64,000 nucleotides of DNA from Zygnema cylindricum. Lineage: Eukaryota; Streptophyta; Zygnematophyceae; Zygnematales; Zygnemataceae. Shown piece by piece: positions 22,775-34,779 of this stretch. The translations under genes were made by a program, and so were the position numbers. The stretch lies in the NCBI GenBank assembly GCA_037447655.1, contig JBBHKE010002075.1, positions 422,337 to 486,336 on the forward strand. The letters run 5' to 3'. The notes beneath the pieces are model-generated. The model was not told where the DNA came from and searched no databases. It saw only the letters and a list, made by a program, of their open reading frames with translations. Within the stretch, counting starts at the first letter, position 1; each line of letters starts with the position of its first letter.

Positions 22775-23958
22775 TGTGGAAATTTAAGTATTTTCTAGGT
22801 CTAGAGATTGTAAAATAAAAGGCAAACAGGAGACACTGACAGCCTGCCTCTAACTCTTCACTCAAGTCCCCACACTTGTCGCAGTTATTGAAGACTTGAG
22901 GAGTAGTTAGATCCATGGCAGCCTACGCTGTCCAAAGAAGACAAGGAGCATTTCTTGATAGAGTTACCTAAAAGATTTAGACGGTCCCATGATTTGATCC
23001 GGGTACCTGCCGTACGTCAATCTATACGTTAGCTTTATCCATTAAGTCTAGTACTAGTGTTACATGATATAGGGTTTAATTATTATATAAAGACTCACAC
23101 ATAGACTAAATCATTCAACTGAAATTTTATTTGGGATGCATAGATTCAGTTATGTAGAGTAGGGTGTACGGTAGGCTGAAGAAACAGATACCGCGCATTT
23201 TGTTTCGATAGCGAAACACATACCGCGCAAGTATTTATGACGACTACGATTGAAATCTAGTTTCGATCGGACGACCGCAAAGGATATCGAGATCGCGAAA
23301 GAGAATCTCGACGGTTTGCGGTCATCGCCACATAAGATGACACGTGGCACAATGATATTGGATGGCGGCAATTTCGAAGATTACGAGAACAAATCCGGAT
23401 ATGACATGTGTCGATATTTAGGCCATGTCGTACGATGGCCGTACAAAAAGTACACCGGCACTTGTACTTTTCTGTACGACATAGTAGTTTGATTGGTGCC
23501 GTACGTCAGTAGATAGAGTTTAAGAGAGAGATAGGACTTAGAAAATTTAGTAGGTTGCAGCCTCTCTCCGAGAGAGCACCTGTACAAAAGGTCATCTTTG
23601 ACCATTCATAACTATCAATTTACTTGACCATTTTCAATGATTCTTTTTGCTACAGACTCACGGGAGTCCACGCTACACAGGGGTGTAGTTGGTTAGGGTT
23701 TTTTGCCTGCCAGTGTGGCTGCATTTCTAAGGAAAAGTCAAAGTGGCTGAATGTGTCTAAAACTCATATTCTAACTTTGCATTTTTTGGCTGGACTCAGC
23801 ACACGGAAAATCTTATTTCACATGGGTGAAGCTATAATGGGTTTTTGATTGTCAAGGGGTCAGTCATTTGGGTTTATATCAAGTTGGAGTCGGCACTATC
23901 TAGATTAACTTCTTTTAGATCTGCGATTTCTATGGGCAATGGAGCACACAGAGTTTCA
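22775..23958 (+). repeat. C3 3' LTR
   Basis: Preceded by the polypurine tract (AAAATAAGGGGAG) at about 22762-22774. It is closely similar to the 5' LTR over its length. Its end lies directly against the first base of the A4 LTR. Confidence 0.85.
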
Positions 23959-24095
23959 TGTAGAAATTGATAGTGTTTTTAGTATTTTCTAGGTCTAAAA
24001 TAAAATGTAGAAAGAAGCCGAGGCAGTCTGCATCTAACTTCTCTCTCCAACTCCCACACTTGTTGCCATCACTGAGAAGTTCGAGAGGAAGCTAG
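23959..24095 (+). repeat. A4 5' LTR, first part
   Basis: It starts TGTAGAAATTGATAG and runs through the U3 hairpin region to GAAGCTAG, where A3 is inserted. When the LTR resumes at 30544, about 200 bases of LTR (including the tRNA-like module) are missing. Both ends of the gap are CTAG, consistent with a microhomology deletion. Confidence 0.75.
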
Positions 24096-25144
24096 TGTAG
24101 AAACTAATGGTTTTATTAGTATTTTCTAGGTCTGAAAAGAAATATAGAAGTCGAGGCAGTCTATCTCTAACTTCTCTCTCCAACTCTCAAACTTGTCGCA
24201 GTCACTGAGAAATTGGAGAGGAAGCTAGAGCCATGGCTACCTTGGCTATCCTGAGGTTTACGGGAATTTTATATTAGGGTTTATTTGTTTAATTAAAAGT
24301 TATGTGCCGGCGGCAGGATTTGATCCTTGTACCTACCGGCAGGCAGACAGGAAATAGCCGGTAGCCTTAGCCGTTAAGTCTAGCGGTAGTGTTACGTAGC
24401 ATATAGTTTGATATTTATTTAAATATTTATACGTGCGATAAACCATTTAACTGCAATGAATTACGGGATACATAGATCCAGTAATATATAATGTACGACT
24501 TACGGTACGGACACAAATCAGTACCGCGCATTTGTTTCGTAAATGAAACAAATACCGCGCATGTATTTATTATGGCTACGATTAAAGCCGAATTTAATCG
24601 GACGGCCGGAATTAGCGCCGAGATCGCGGAGGAAGATTTCGGCGGTTTGTGGCCATCGCCACATCGGATGACGCGTGGCAAAATTCCGTTGGATTGTGGA
24701 ATTTCCGGAGATTATGGCACCGAATCCGGATTTGACATGTGTCGACATTTTGGCCATGTCGTACAATGTCCGTACATAAAGTACACCGGCAGCTGTACTT
24801 TTGCGTACAGAACTCAATTCTGATTGGTTCTGTACATCAGTAGATAGAGTATGTGAGAGAGATAGGACTTAGAAAAATTAGAAGATAGGACCCCCTCTCC
24901 CAGAGAGCTTCTGTACAAAAGGTCAACTTTGACCCTCCATAACTTACTGCTCAGGGGAGCAAATTCAGAGATTCTTTTTTCTACCAACTCAGGGGAGTCT
25001 TGTCTTCACAGGGGTGAAGTTGGTCAGAGTTTTTGTCTGCCAGGGTGGCAGTTATATTTGCTTAAACACAAAGGGGTCAGGATTATCCTAGAGGCTTCTT
25101 AGAAGCTGTCTACTCTGAGGACTTATGGAGGTCTCAGAGTTTCA
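24096..25144 (+). repeat. A3 5' LTR
   Basis: 1049 bp, TGTAGAAACTAATGG to TTTCA, and very close to the A5 LTRs. It contains all shared LTR modules, and the gag ATG lies at 25125-25127. Confidence 0.9.
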
Positions 25145-28100
25145 GGTTATGGGCCCACCCTCTAGGGTACCAATCTTTAATGGAACTGGCTTCATATACT
25201 GGGAAAGTATGATGATAGGAGCTCTATGCGAAAAAAGGTTTTGGGGGATAGTGAGTGGACGGTTGGAGCGTCCATCAAGTCTTGGAATTCCTCCAGGGTT
25301 TGGAGGAACCAGATTCACCAGGAAAGAGAACCCACCTTCAACGGAGGAAACAAAAGAAGTAGAGGTGGTGGACAAAGGAAAGGAGAAGGAGACGACCACA
25401 CCAATAGCAACTGGTTCGACATTCATGTCACCTATTCCGAGGAACGAGGAGAATGATACTGAAACCTGGGACTTCAATAATATGGCGGCAAACCACTTCA
25501 TCCTACGCCATCTCACTCAAGGACTTCCATGTCATCATTTGCAGGTAGAAAGGGCATCCGATCTTTGAATGGCTCTCATAGAGATGTACCGAAGTGGTAC
25601 GATTCAGCAACAACAGTTGGTTGATCAGAAAGTTAAGGAGTATGTATACAAAGGGGGAAATATGTTGGATTTTTGCAATGAGCTTGCTACACTCTTCATG
25701 GAGCTAGAAAGTGCGGGAAAAGATTTTAGTGAAAAAGAAAAGGTTAACTGTTTACTGATGAAATTACCTGATGAGTTCAAGAACATAGTCAACCGTGTGC
25801 AAGACTTGCCGGACTCAAGGTTGATATGGAACTCAGTGGTAGGGATGATTCTCGTTCGAGAGAATACGATAGAGATCCGAAGGGGAGGAAAGAGTGGCCA
25901 AGCCTTGGCAACAGCGACCGATTGGAGGAACAAGGATTCCCGAAAACTAGTCGGAAACTATGGGGGTAGGGAGCAGAAAAAACAGGCTGACGAGTTCGAA
26001 CCAAGGGCTCCCAAAGGTTTATGTCATTTTTGTAAGAAATCGGGGCACTATATGGCTGAGTGCACTAAGCTAACCGAGCTTCGGTTAAAGGAGGGGCAGA
26101 CCGGTGGTACCTCCAGAGGAAAAAAGAAGGCCCTTGTGACACAGGTACTTGAGGCGGAATCCGAGGATGAGGACGATGAGCTCCTTTTGGATGAGGAGTT
26201 GGAGGCGAAAAATGAGGTTGAAATTCCACGAAGGCAGAAATGTGCTTACGGTGGATTGAAAGGTGAAGCAGGCTGGATTATAGATTCACGTGCCTCCATG
26301 CACATGTGTAAGGATAGGCACCTGTTCACTAAGATAAGAAAGATTCCCACCGTAGAGATAGAGTACGGGGATGGGAGGATAGTCACCACTACTCTTTTAG
26401 GATCGGTAGATCTGAAAGTGTTAGTAGAAGAAAAGACATCCATATTAACATTCTCCGATGTATTGTTTATTCCGGAGCTGAACAAAAACCTTATCTCTAC
26501 ATCTATATCAGATGATAAGGGTTTTTTCACTAGCGCTAGGGAAGGAGTCTTTACTGCTAGTTTTGAGGAGGATGTCTATTTCATTGCTGAGAAAGGTAGC
26601 CATTGGATGTTTAGGCTGATTTTAAGTAATGAAACGAAGAAACTTTATTATGCTGGTGTTCATGATATTATGATGTGGCATAAGAGGCTTAGGCATGTGA
26701 ATCTAGATAAGTTAAGAGAGATGAAAAAGATGGGAGTGGTGGAAGGGATTCAGTGCAGTGAGAGTGATGATATAAATGATTGTAGTGGATGTGCTCAAGG
26801 TAAAGCACACAGATTACCCTTTCCTAAAACAACCACCTATAAGGGAGAAAAAATTCTAGATCTAGTACACACAGATATTTGGGGACCGGCTAGAGTGCCC
26901 TCACCGGGGGGGAAGAGATTTATGATGACTATAACTGATGATTGGTCTCGGTATTCCCGGGTGTATTTTTCGAGAAACAAGTCAGAAGCTCAGGATTGTT
27001 TTAGACAATATAAAACATGGAGCGAAAAACTCCATGAAACTCCAATCAAGAGAGTAAGGAGTGAAAATGGTGGAGAGTATACTTCTAACCAGTTTGAGGA
27101 TTCTTTTGAGGGAAGATGGGGTCCAACACTAATAGACAGTTTGTGAAAATCCGGAACAGAATGGGGTAGCTGAAAGGTTAAATGGAACACTAAGTGATAG
27201 TGCTAGAAGTATGTTGTCGGATAAGAAGATAGGAAAAAGGTTTTGGGCAGTAGCAATGAACTGTGCTAATTACCTCAAAAATAGAGTTCTTACTTCAGCT
27301 ATAAAAGATCAAACACCTTATGAGAGATGGACAGGCTGGAAACCATACTTATCTCACTTAAAGGTTTTCGGCAGTCAAGTATTCATTCTAGATACAGATC
27401 GGTCTAATTGGAAGCTAGATCCTAAAGGAAAACCGAGTACTTATTAGGATATGATGAAGATGTTAAATGATATAGAGTTTATGATTTAAAAGGGGAAGAT
27501 ATAATCTTAGTAAAGCATTTAGTAGTTATGGATGAAGGAAAGTCTGTGGATCCCTTCAAATATACGAAGTCAGTAAAAATCAGATTTGAGTCAAAAAAAT
27601 CTGATGACTTTGAGCTTCCTAACTATCCAGGTTTTAGAGACGATGACATTCTTGCAGGTACAAATCAGACCTAAAAGGACTCGGCTGTGGAAACTACAGT
27701 AACAACTCCACCCGAAGCGGAAGACGTGGTGGAAATTGATTCGGAATCAAGGGATAGGGGAGAAGCCGAGTTTGTTCGAAAGAATCCACGAGAACCATCT
27801 ATTCCGGCCTCAAATTTTGAGGGGGGAAGGAGAAGTAGCAAAAGACTGCAAGAAAAACAGGTTAATACCAAGGTAACTAAACTATCTCATCAAGATGAAC
27901 CTCAAACTTATGGAGAGGCGATTACTGTCCAGAAAGAAATCGGTGGAAGACAGCCATCAATGAGGAGATGGCCTCAATTATGGCAGCCGATACTTGGGAG
28001 CTGGTGGATTGTCCACCTAACCAAAAACCAATCGGTTGTAAATGGGTTTTCAATTAAAACTGAACCCAGATAACACAATCGAGCGCTACTAGGCCCGTTA

Positions 28101-29499
28101 AGTGGCAAAGGGATTTACACAAAAGGAGGGAATTGACTACGAGGAAACCTTTGCCCCGGTGGTCAGATTTCCCTCCATCCGCATACTTCTCAGCCTGGCA
28201 GCAGCGGAAGACATGGAAGTGCACCAGATGGACATCAAGACAGCCTTTTTGCATGGAGAATTAGAAGAGGAGATCTTCATGCGATAACGCGAAGGGTTTG
28301 TGGAGGAAGGAGAGGAGAGTAAGGTATGCCGGCTGATTAAATCTCTTTATGGTTTGAAACAGGCGCCTCGATAGTGGAATAAGAAGCTTGATGAGTTTCT
28401 TACAGGTCTGGGATATATCCGGATCAGCTCAGATCACTCAATCTATGTTTTCGAAGATGAGGAAGGTTTTGTATTTATTGCAATTTATGTTGATGATTTG
28501 CTTGTTTCAAGTAAATCAATGGAAAAAATAAATAAACTGAAAACCGATCTTAAAGGGAGATTTGAAATGAAGGATATGGGGGAAGCAAAATTTATTTTGG
28601 GAATTGAAGTAGAGAGAGACCGAAAAAGAAAAATTATAAGATTGACTCAAAAGGAAGCAATAGGGAACATGCTTGAAAAATTTCAAATGGATAAAGCTAA
28701 TAGTTGTACAACTCCAATGGAATTGAAGAAGGGAAGTGAGGGGAGTGAGGAAGAAGGAGTCATAGTCTTAGACGAGGAATTATCTCCTGAAGAAATGAAG
28801 TTCATGCTGACTATTCCTTACAAACAAGTAGTGGGAAGTCTAATCTATTTTATGAATTGTACCCGACCGGATTTAGCTGCAGCTGTAGGAGTGCTGAGTA
28901 GAAGTCTAAATGCTCCCACTAACAGGGATTGGGAGGCAGCTAAGAGAGTCCTTAGATACTTGATAGGAACTAGGGATCTATGGTTGCATTTGGGTGGGGA
29001 TAATACTGACATCACTACTTGGAGTGATTCCAGTTATGCTGATGCTCCGATGAGGAGATGCAGTTCTGGATATGTATTATATGTGGGTGATGGGGCTTGC
29101 TGTTGGAGTAGCAAACAGCAAAAGGTTATTGCTCATTCCACCATGGAGGCTGAGTATATGGCCTCTTGCTCTGCTGTAAAAGAATTGATGTGGGTCAAGT
29201 CTTTGCTTGGTGAGCTTGGTCATCTTAAGAGTGGTGTGCAGAAAATATTTTGTGATAATCAGGAAGCAATTGCTATTTCTGCCAATCCTAAACATCATTT
29301 TAAAGCCAAACACATGGACATTAGACTCAGCTTTGTTAGAGAGAAAGTAGAAAATAAAATAATCAGTTTAGAGTACCGACCAGATAGTGAGATGGTAGCA
29401 GATATGATGACCAAACCTGTGCCTTCCCCTAAGCTAATTTTCTGCTGGGAGAAGTGTGGTCTGAAATTAAAGATTGACAAGAAAATAAGGGGAGTGTAG
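25125..29499 (+). pseudogene. A3 gag-pol, broken
   Basis: Gag starts at 25125; the first stop (TGA at 25566-25568) replaces a Trp codon. From 25569 a 525-codon frame holds the Gag C-terminus with knuckle CHFCKKSGHYMAEC, protease, and integrase as far as a one-base insertion near 27105. The protease motif is DSRA, not DSGA (near 26284). Later frames give integrase C-terminus (27211-27447), RT with an intact YVDD (near 28490) and RNase H (to 29499). The normal stop TAG is changed to AAG, so the frame runs on into the 3' LTR. Gag and Pol share one frame, as usual for copia. Confidence 0.88.
25145..25159 (+). promoter_or_regulatory. A3 primer-binding site
   Basis: GGTTATGGGCCCACC, exact consensus, directly after the LTR and inside the gag frame (QVMGPPS). 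Confidence 0.8.
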
Positions 29500-30543
29500 A
29501 AATTAATGGTTTTAAAGTATTTTCTATGTCTGAATAGAAATAAAGAAGCCGCGGCAGTCTACCTCTAACTTCTCTCTCCAACCTCTCAAACTTGTCGCAG
29601 TCGCTGAGAAATTGGAGAGGAAGCTAGAGCCATGGCTACCTAGGCTATCCTGAGGTTTACGGGAAACTTATATTAGTTAGGGGATTATTTACTAAAAGGT
29701 ATATGCCGGCCACAGGATTTGATCCTAGTACCTCCCGGCCGATAGACAGTAAATAGCCGGTAGCCTTAGCCGTTAAGTCTAGATGTAGTCTTACGTATTA
29801 TATAGTACGATAATTAATTAAACATTAATTCGTAGGATAAATCATTTAACTATAATTGTTAACGGGATACATAGATCTGGTAGTGTAAAAGTACGAATTG
29901 CGGTACGGATAAGAAATCAATACCGCGCATTGATTTCGTAAGCAAAACAAATACCGCGCATGTATTTATTACGGCTACGATCAAATGTGAATTTAATCGG
30001 ACGGTCGAAATTCGCGCCGAGATCTCGGAAGAAGAATTCGGCGGTTTGTGGGCATTGCCACATCGGATGACACGTGGCGAGATTACATTGGATCGTGGTA
30101 TCTCCGAAGATTACGGCACCGAATCCGGATATGACATGTGTCGACATTAAGGCCATGTTGTACAATTTCCGTACATAAAATACACTGGCGACTGTACTTT
30201 TATGTACGGAGGAGAAATCTGATTGGTTCCGTACATCAGTAGATAGAGTCTGTGAGAGAGATAGGACTTAGAAAAATTAGGAGATAGGATCCTCTCTCCC
30301 AGAGAGCTTCTGTACAAAAGGTCAACTTTGACCCTCCATAACTTACTGCTCAGGGGAGCAAATTCAGTTATTCTTTTTGCTATCGACTCAGGGGAGTCTT
30401 GCCTTCACAGCGGTGCAGGTGGTCACAGTTTTTGTTTGCCAGGGTGGTTGTTGTTTTTGCTGAAACACAAAGGGGTCAGGATTATCCTAAAGGCTTCTTG
30501 GAAGCTGTCCACTCTGAGGACTTATGGAGGTCTCAGAGTTTCA
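29495..30543 (+). repeat. A3 3' LTR (divergent from its partner)
   Basis: Preceded by the polypurine tract AAAATAAGGGGAG. It has the same length as the 5' LTR but many substitutions and small indels, for instance in the first 60 bases and through the tRNA-like module. This does not fit a simple unaltered insertion. Confidence 0.85.
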
Positions 30544-31306
30544 CTAGAGTTACCTGCTATAGGGTTTGTTAATTATTTAAATGTTACCACGTAGGATAAT
30601 TCATTTAACGACAACTGTTTACGATATACATAGATTCAAAAATGTAAAAGTACGGATTACGGTACGGATACGAAACGAGTACCGTGTATTTGTTTCTTTA
30701 AACGAAACAAATACCGCGCAAGTATTTATGACGGCTACAATTGAAATCTGCATTCAATTAGACAATCGAGAAGAATGCCAAGATCGCGGAAGAGAATTTC
30801 GGCGGTTTGTGGTTATCGCCACATCGGATGACATGTGGCACAATTACATTGGATCGCGGAATCTCCAGGGATTACAGGACCGAATCTGGATCTGACATGT
30901 GTCGAAACTCAGGCCATGTCATACAATATTCGTACAGAAAATACACCGGCAGCTGTACTTTTGTGTACGGCAGTGTAAAATGATTATTGTCGTACGTCAG
31001 TAGATAGAGTTTTAGAGAGAGATAGGACTTGGAAAAATTTGGTAGATAGGACCCTCTCTCCCAAAGAGCTTCTGTACAAAAGGTCAACTTTGACCCTCTA
31101 TAACTTACTGCTCAGGGGAGCAAATTTCAAAGATTCTTTTTGCTATCGACTCAGAGAAGTCTTGCCTTTACAATGGTGAAGGTGGTCAGAGTTTTTGTCT
31201 GCGAGGGTGGCAGTTATACTTGCTGAAACACAAAGGGGTCAAAGTTATCCTACAAGCTTATTGCAAGCTGCCCTTTCTGAGGACCTATGGGGGTCTCAGA
31301 GTTGCA
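30544..31306 (+). repeat. A4 5' LTR, second part
   Basis: It resumes at CTAGAGTTACC and carries the paired TACCGCGCA-type module, the U3 palindrome (30930-30972), leader hairpins and the terminal gag ATG (31287-31289). It ends TTGCA at 31306. A perfect primer-binding site GGTTATGGGCCCACC follows at 31307-31321. Confidence 0.8.
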
Positions 31307-32822
31307 GGTTATGGGCCCACCCTCTAGGGTACCCATTTTTAATGGAACTGGCTTCATATACTTAGGAAAGTATGATGACAGGAGCTCTATGCGAGAAAAG
31401 GTTTTGGGGGATAGTGAGTAGACGAGTGGGGCGTCCATCAAGTCTAAGCATTCTTCCAAGGTTTGGAGGAGGCAGATTCACCAAGAAAGCAGATCATCTC
31501 CAACGGATGAGACAAAAGAAGGGGAGGTGGTGGACAAAGGAAAGAAGAAGGAGACGACCACACCAATAGCAACTGGTTCGGCATTAATGTCACCTATTCC
31601 TAGGAACTTCAAGAATGATGCACAAGGGATGTTTAGGCTGAATTTATGCAATGAAAAGAATAAATTTTATTATGCTGTTGTTCATGATATAATGATATGG
31701 CATAAGAGGCTTGGGCATGTGAATCTAGATAAGTTAAAAGAGATGAAAAAGATTGGAGTGGTTGAAAGGATTCAGTTCGGTGAGATTGAGAATCTAAGTG
31801 ATCATAGTGGATGTGCTCAAGGTAAAACACACAGATTACCCTTTCCCAAAAGAGCCACCTACATGGGAGAAAAGATTCTAGATTTAGTGCACAAAGATAT
31901 TTGGGGGCCGGCCAGAGTGCCATCACTCGTGGGAAGAGATTTATGATGACTATCACCGATGATTCGTCTCGGTATTCCAGGGTGTATTTTTTGAAAAACA
32001 AGTCAGAAACCCGGGATTGTTTTAAACAATATAAAGCATGGAGTGAAAAACTCCATGAAACTCCAATCAAGAGAGTATGGAGTGACAATGGTGGAGAGTA
32101 TACTGCTAACCAGTTTGAGGATTTTTTGAGGGAAGATGGAGTCTAACACCAAAAGACAGTTCCATAATACCCGTAACACAATGGGGTAGCTGAAAGATTA
32201 AATATGACACTAAGTGATAGTGCTAAAAGTATGTTGTTGGATAAAAAGGTAGCAAAAAGGTTTTGGGCAGAAACAATGAACTGTGCTAATTACCTCAAAA
32301 AAAGAGTTCTTAGTTCACCTATTAAAGATCAAACACCTTATGATAGATGGACCGGCCGGAAACCAGACATATCTCACTTAAAGGTTTTCTTGCGTCAAGT
32401 ATTCAGTCTAGACACAGATCGCTCTGATTCAAAGCTAGATCCTAAAGGAAAACCGGGATACTTATGAGGATATGATGAGGATGTTAAAGGATATAGAGTT
32501 TATGATCTAAAAAGGGAAGATATAATCTTAGTAAAGCATCTAGTAGATATGGATGAAAGAAAGTCTGTGGATCCGTTCAAGTATACAAAGTCAGTAAAAA
32601 TCAGATTTGAGTCAGAAAATTCCGATGACTTTGTGCTTCCTAACTATCCAGGTTTTAGAGAAGATGACATTCTTGCAAGTACAAATCAAATTGAAAAGGA
32701 CTTGGCTGTGAAAACTCCAGTGACAACTCTACCCGAAGCGGAAGACGTGGTGGAAATTGATTCGGAATCAAGGGATAGGGGAGAAGTCGAGATTGTTTGA
32801 AAGAACTTACCAGACATTCCGG
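31287..32822 (+). pseudogene. A4 gag joined to integrase by an internal deletion
   Basis: The gag start and the first ~110 codons of coding sequence are present in broken frames. At about 31620 the sequence jumps from the Gag NDTETW region straight to the GMFRL motif just before integrase, losing the Gag core, zinc knuckle and protease. Integrase then follows (WHKRLGHV zinc-binding start, CAQGK, DLVHKDIWG, SDNGGEY), shifted in frame, up to the acidic linker near 32800. There the match to family A stops. RT, RNase H and 3' LTR are absent. Confidence 0.85.
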
Positions 32823-32882
32823 TGACATGCCGGTGACGAAATACGACGCCGATCCCTCAACCTTGGATTAACAATCTTTTGA

Positions 32883-33674
32883 GAGCTCGAAAGACGCACG
32901 GAGGAAGAATATGGAAACGAAGACGAGGTTATCACTTTTTCATCATCACCAAACCGTGATAGAGCTCTCGTGGCGGTACAAGGACCTCAAATTCCGGCCG
33001 AGCGTGATGTGGTGATTGGAGAGGAAGAACGCGGTTGGTTTTTCCCGCCTCTTGTCAGAGATGAGGCCATGGATGGCTTGCGACCAATGGCTGCCTATTA
33101 CATCTCGGTCAAGGATTGGCCAAACTATTGGCGTTATGGGGAGGCTCTGCTTATTGACCACTGGTTGAGCCCCGTCTCGGAAATTCTTGACATCCCTCCG
33201 TATGTCCCCACCCTCCCAACATCGCTAAACATTGCATCATACAACCATGCGTCAACTTTGCAATACATTAGGCATTTTCAGCCTAATGATAAACGTTTCG
33301 CATGGATTGTATGTTGGCCGATTGAATTCGAAATAGATTTGCCGGAATTAATCTGACATCATCACCTTTGTGACCCACGGTTATTAACCATTTTACGTCG
33401 TGCAATTCGTACTCCGGAGCTAAACGAATTTTTAGAGGCTTGAAGTGCGATTTTACAACGCTTCCGAAATGTGCAACTGGGGCGTACGTATCTTAGGGAA
33501 ATTCCGCGGGTCCGACATGTCAATGAGCCCCCTTCACCACCGGAAGTAGAACAATTAAGGAATGAAGTTCAAAATCTCAATCGGCGTTTGGAGGCTCAAG
33601 AAATAGCAATGATTGCGGTTCTCCGCCTAATTCATATTCTAACTCAAGAGCTTACTAGCATTAGACGACGTTGA
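32883..33674 (+). pseudogene. Unrecognised protein-like frame with C-terminal coiled coil
   Basis: One frame runs from about 32883 to the TGA at 33672-33674 with only two internal stops (near 33354 and 33441), about 260 sense codons. I do not recognise it. The first half is acidic, then rich in Trp, Tyr and Pro (for example GWFFPPLVRDEAMDGL, KDWPNYWRYGEALLIDHWL). The end (EVEQLRNEVQNLNRRLEAQE) has heptad spacing typical of a coiled coil, followed by a basic RRR terminus. No copia motif is present. It lies between truncated A4 and the LTR of D1; an AT-rich stretch follows. It could be a captured host gene piece or the structural protein of another element. Confidence 0.45.
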
Positions 33675-33796
33675 TGGGAGATGACGAGGGTCAATTTCAT
33701 GGCCTTCATTCAAAGGAGAGGTATCCCGATTAAGCCCTCAGCCTACATTGCATGCCATAATGTTTTATTGTTTTTTTATTATTTATTATACAAGTG

Positions 33797-34779
33797 TGAA
33801 TTTGCAATTGTGTGTCCTCCATTGGACTATAGAATTCAAGAAGCCTCTATATAGATTTTAACTAACCTAATTCAAGCAACAACCACTGCTAACAATTTGA
33901 CTCCACCCCTGTGCAGCCTGGACTCCCCTGAGTCCGTAGCAAAAAGAATCACTGAAAACAACTAACCAGCCGATGAGTTATGAGCCGACAAAAAATGCCA
34001 ATCTTATATAAAAGCTCTCTTAGAGAGAGGTGACTACCAACTAGATTTTCCTAAGTCCTGAACCCCTCTCAAAACCCCTATCTACTGAAGTACAAACCAA
34101 TCACATGAATGTAAAGTACGGAAGGGTATTACGATCGATGTCTTTTTTGTACGGCATGTGTACGACAAGGCCATTGAGTGGACGCGTGTCACTCTTCCAC
34201 TCTTCCGTATGTTCCTCGGAATTCCTGCGACCGAATGTTATTTTTCCACGTGGCGCCAAGTCATGCCACGTCCATAAACGCCAAAATGACCATTCCGCGA
34301 TCTCGACAGTGATATGTGCCGTCGGATTAAATCCAACATTAAATATCGACCGTCGGAACAATTCGTGCGAAATGAGGTTCGAACTGAAACTTTAACTAAT
34401 TCTATGTTCCTTTGTTCACATTTCAGTTAATCGGTTACAAGACCATGTACGAGTTTAAATACGTTTCAAACCGTATGTAACTTAACGAACTTCTACGATA
34501 AACTGGTTAGAGCTAACGGCTACGCCGTACTCTACCGGTCGCACGTTCGTGTCCTGTCCGACTTAACCTTTTCTTGAGAGTGACATAAGTCACTCTTTAG
34601 TCTTGCATGTTGAATTAAAGCAGCCATGGCTCAACCACCCTCTCTATCCTTCAGTGACTACAATAAGTATGGTGGCTATGGAGAGGAGGTGGAGGCAGGC
34701 TGTCCACTCTTTACTTTTCCTTTTTATACTGAACATATTTATACCAAGAAAATACTCTAGAAATCTATTAATTTCAACA
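33797..34779 (-). repeat. D1 3' LTR
   Basis: 983 bp. On the minus strand it begins TGTTGAAATTAATAG (34779) and ends in CA-type bases at 33797. A polypurine tract at 34780 onwards marks it as a 3' LTR. It contains a tRNA-like stretch on the plus strand (34497-34575, with CTGGTTAGAGC and a degraded B box) and a TATATAAG box near 34010. A matching target duplication was not found. Confidence 0.8.

Larger units (their letters stand above)
19606..23958 (+). mobile_element. C3: third gag-only element
   Basis: The LTRs are 19606-20788 (1183 bp) and 22775-23958 (1184 bp), beginning TGTTGAAATT or TGTGGAAATT and ending GAGTTTCA. The internal region is the same gag-only type as C1 and C2. The left flank ends AAATC within A2 integrase. 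On the right, C3 abuts the LTR of A4 with no base between, so the right target duplication and the rest of A2 were lost or displaced. Confidence 0.85.
24096..30543 (+). mobile_element. A3: full-structure copia element in the A4 LTR
   Basis: LTRs of 1049 bp (24096-25144 and 29495-30543) bound a Gag-Pol region with the complete copia domain order. It lies in the LTR of A4. The flanks are GCTAG on the left and CTAGA on the right, sharing only CTAG, so the expected 5-bp duplication is imperfect. The two LTRs differ far more from each other than the left one differs from the A5 LTRs. Confidence 0.85.

Noticed and set aside
33797-34779. Solo LTR
   Set aside because: A polypurine tract and pol sequence adjoin it at 34780, so it is the 3' LTR of D1.
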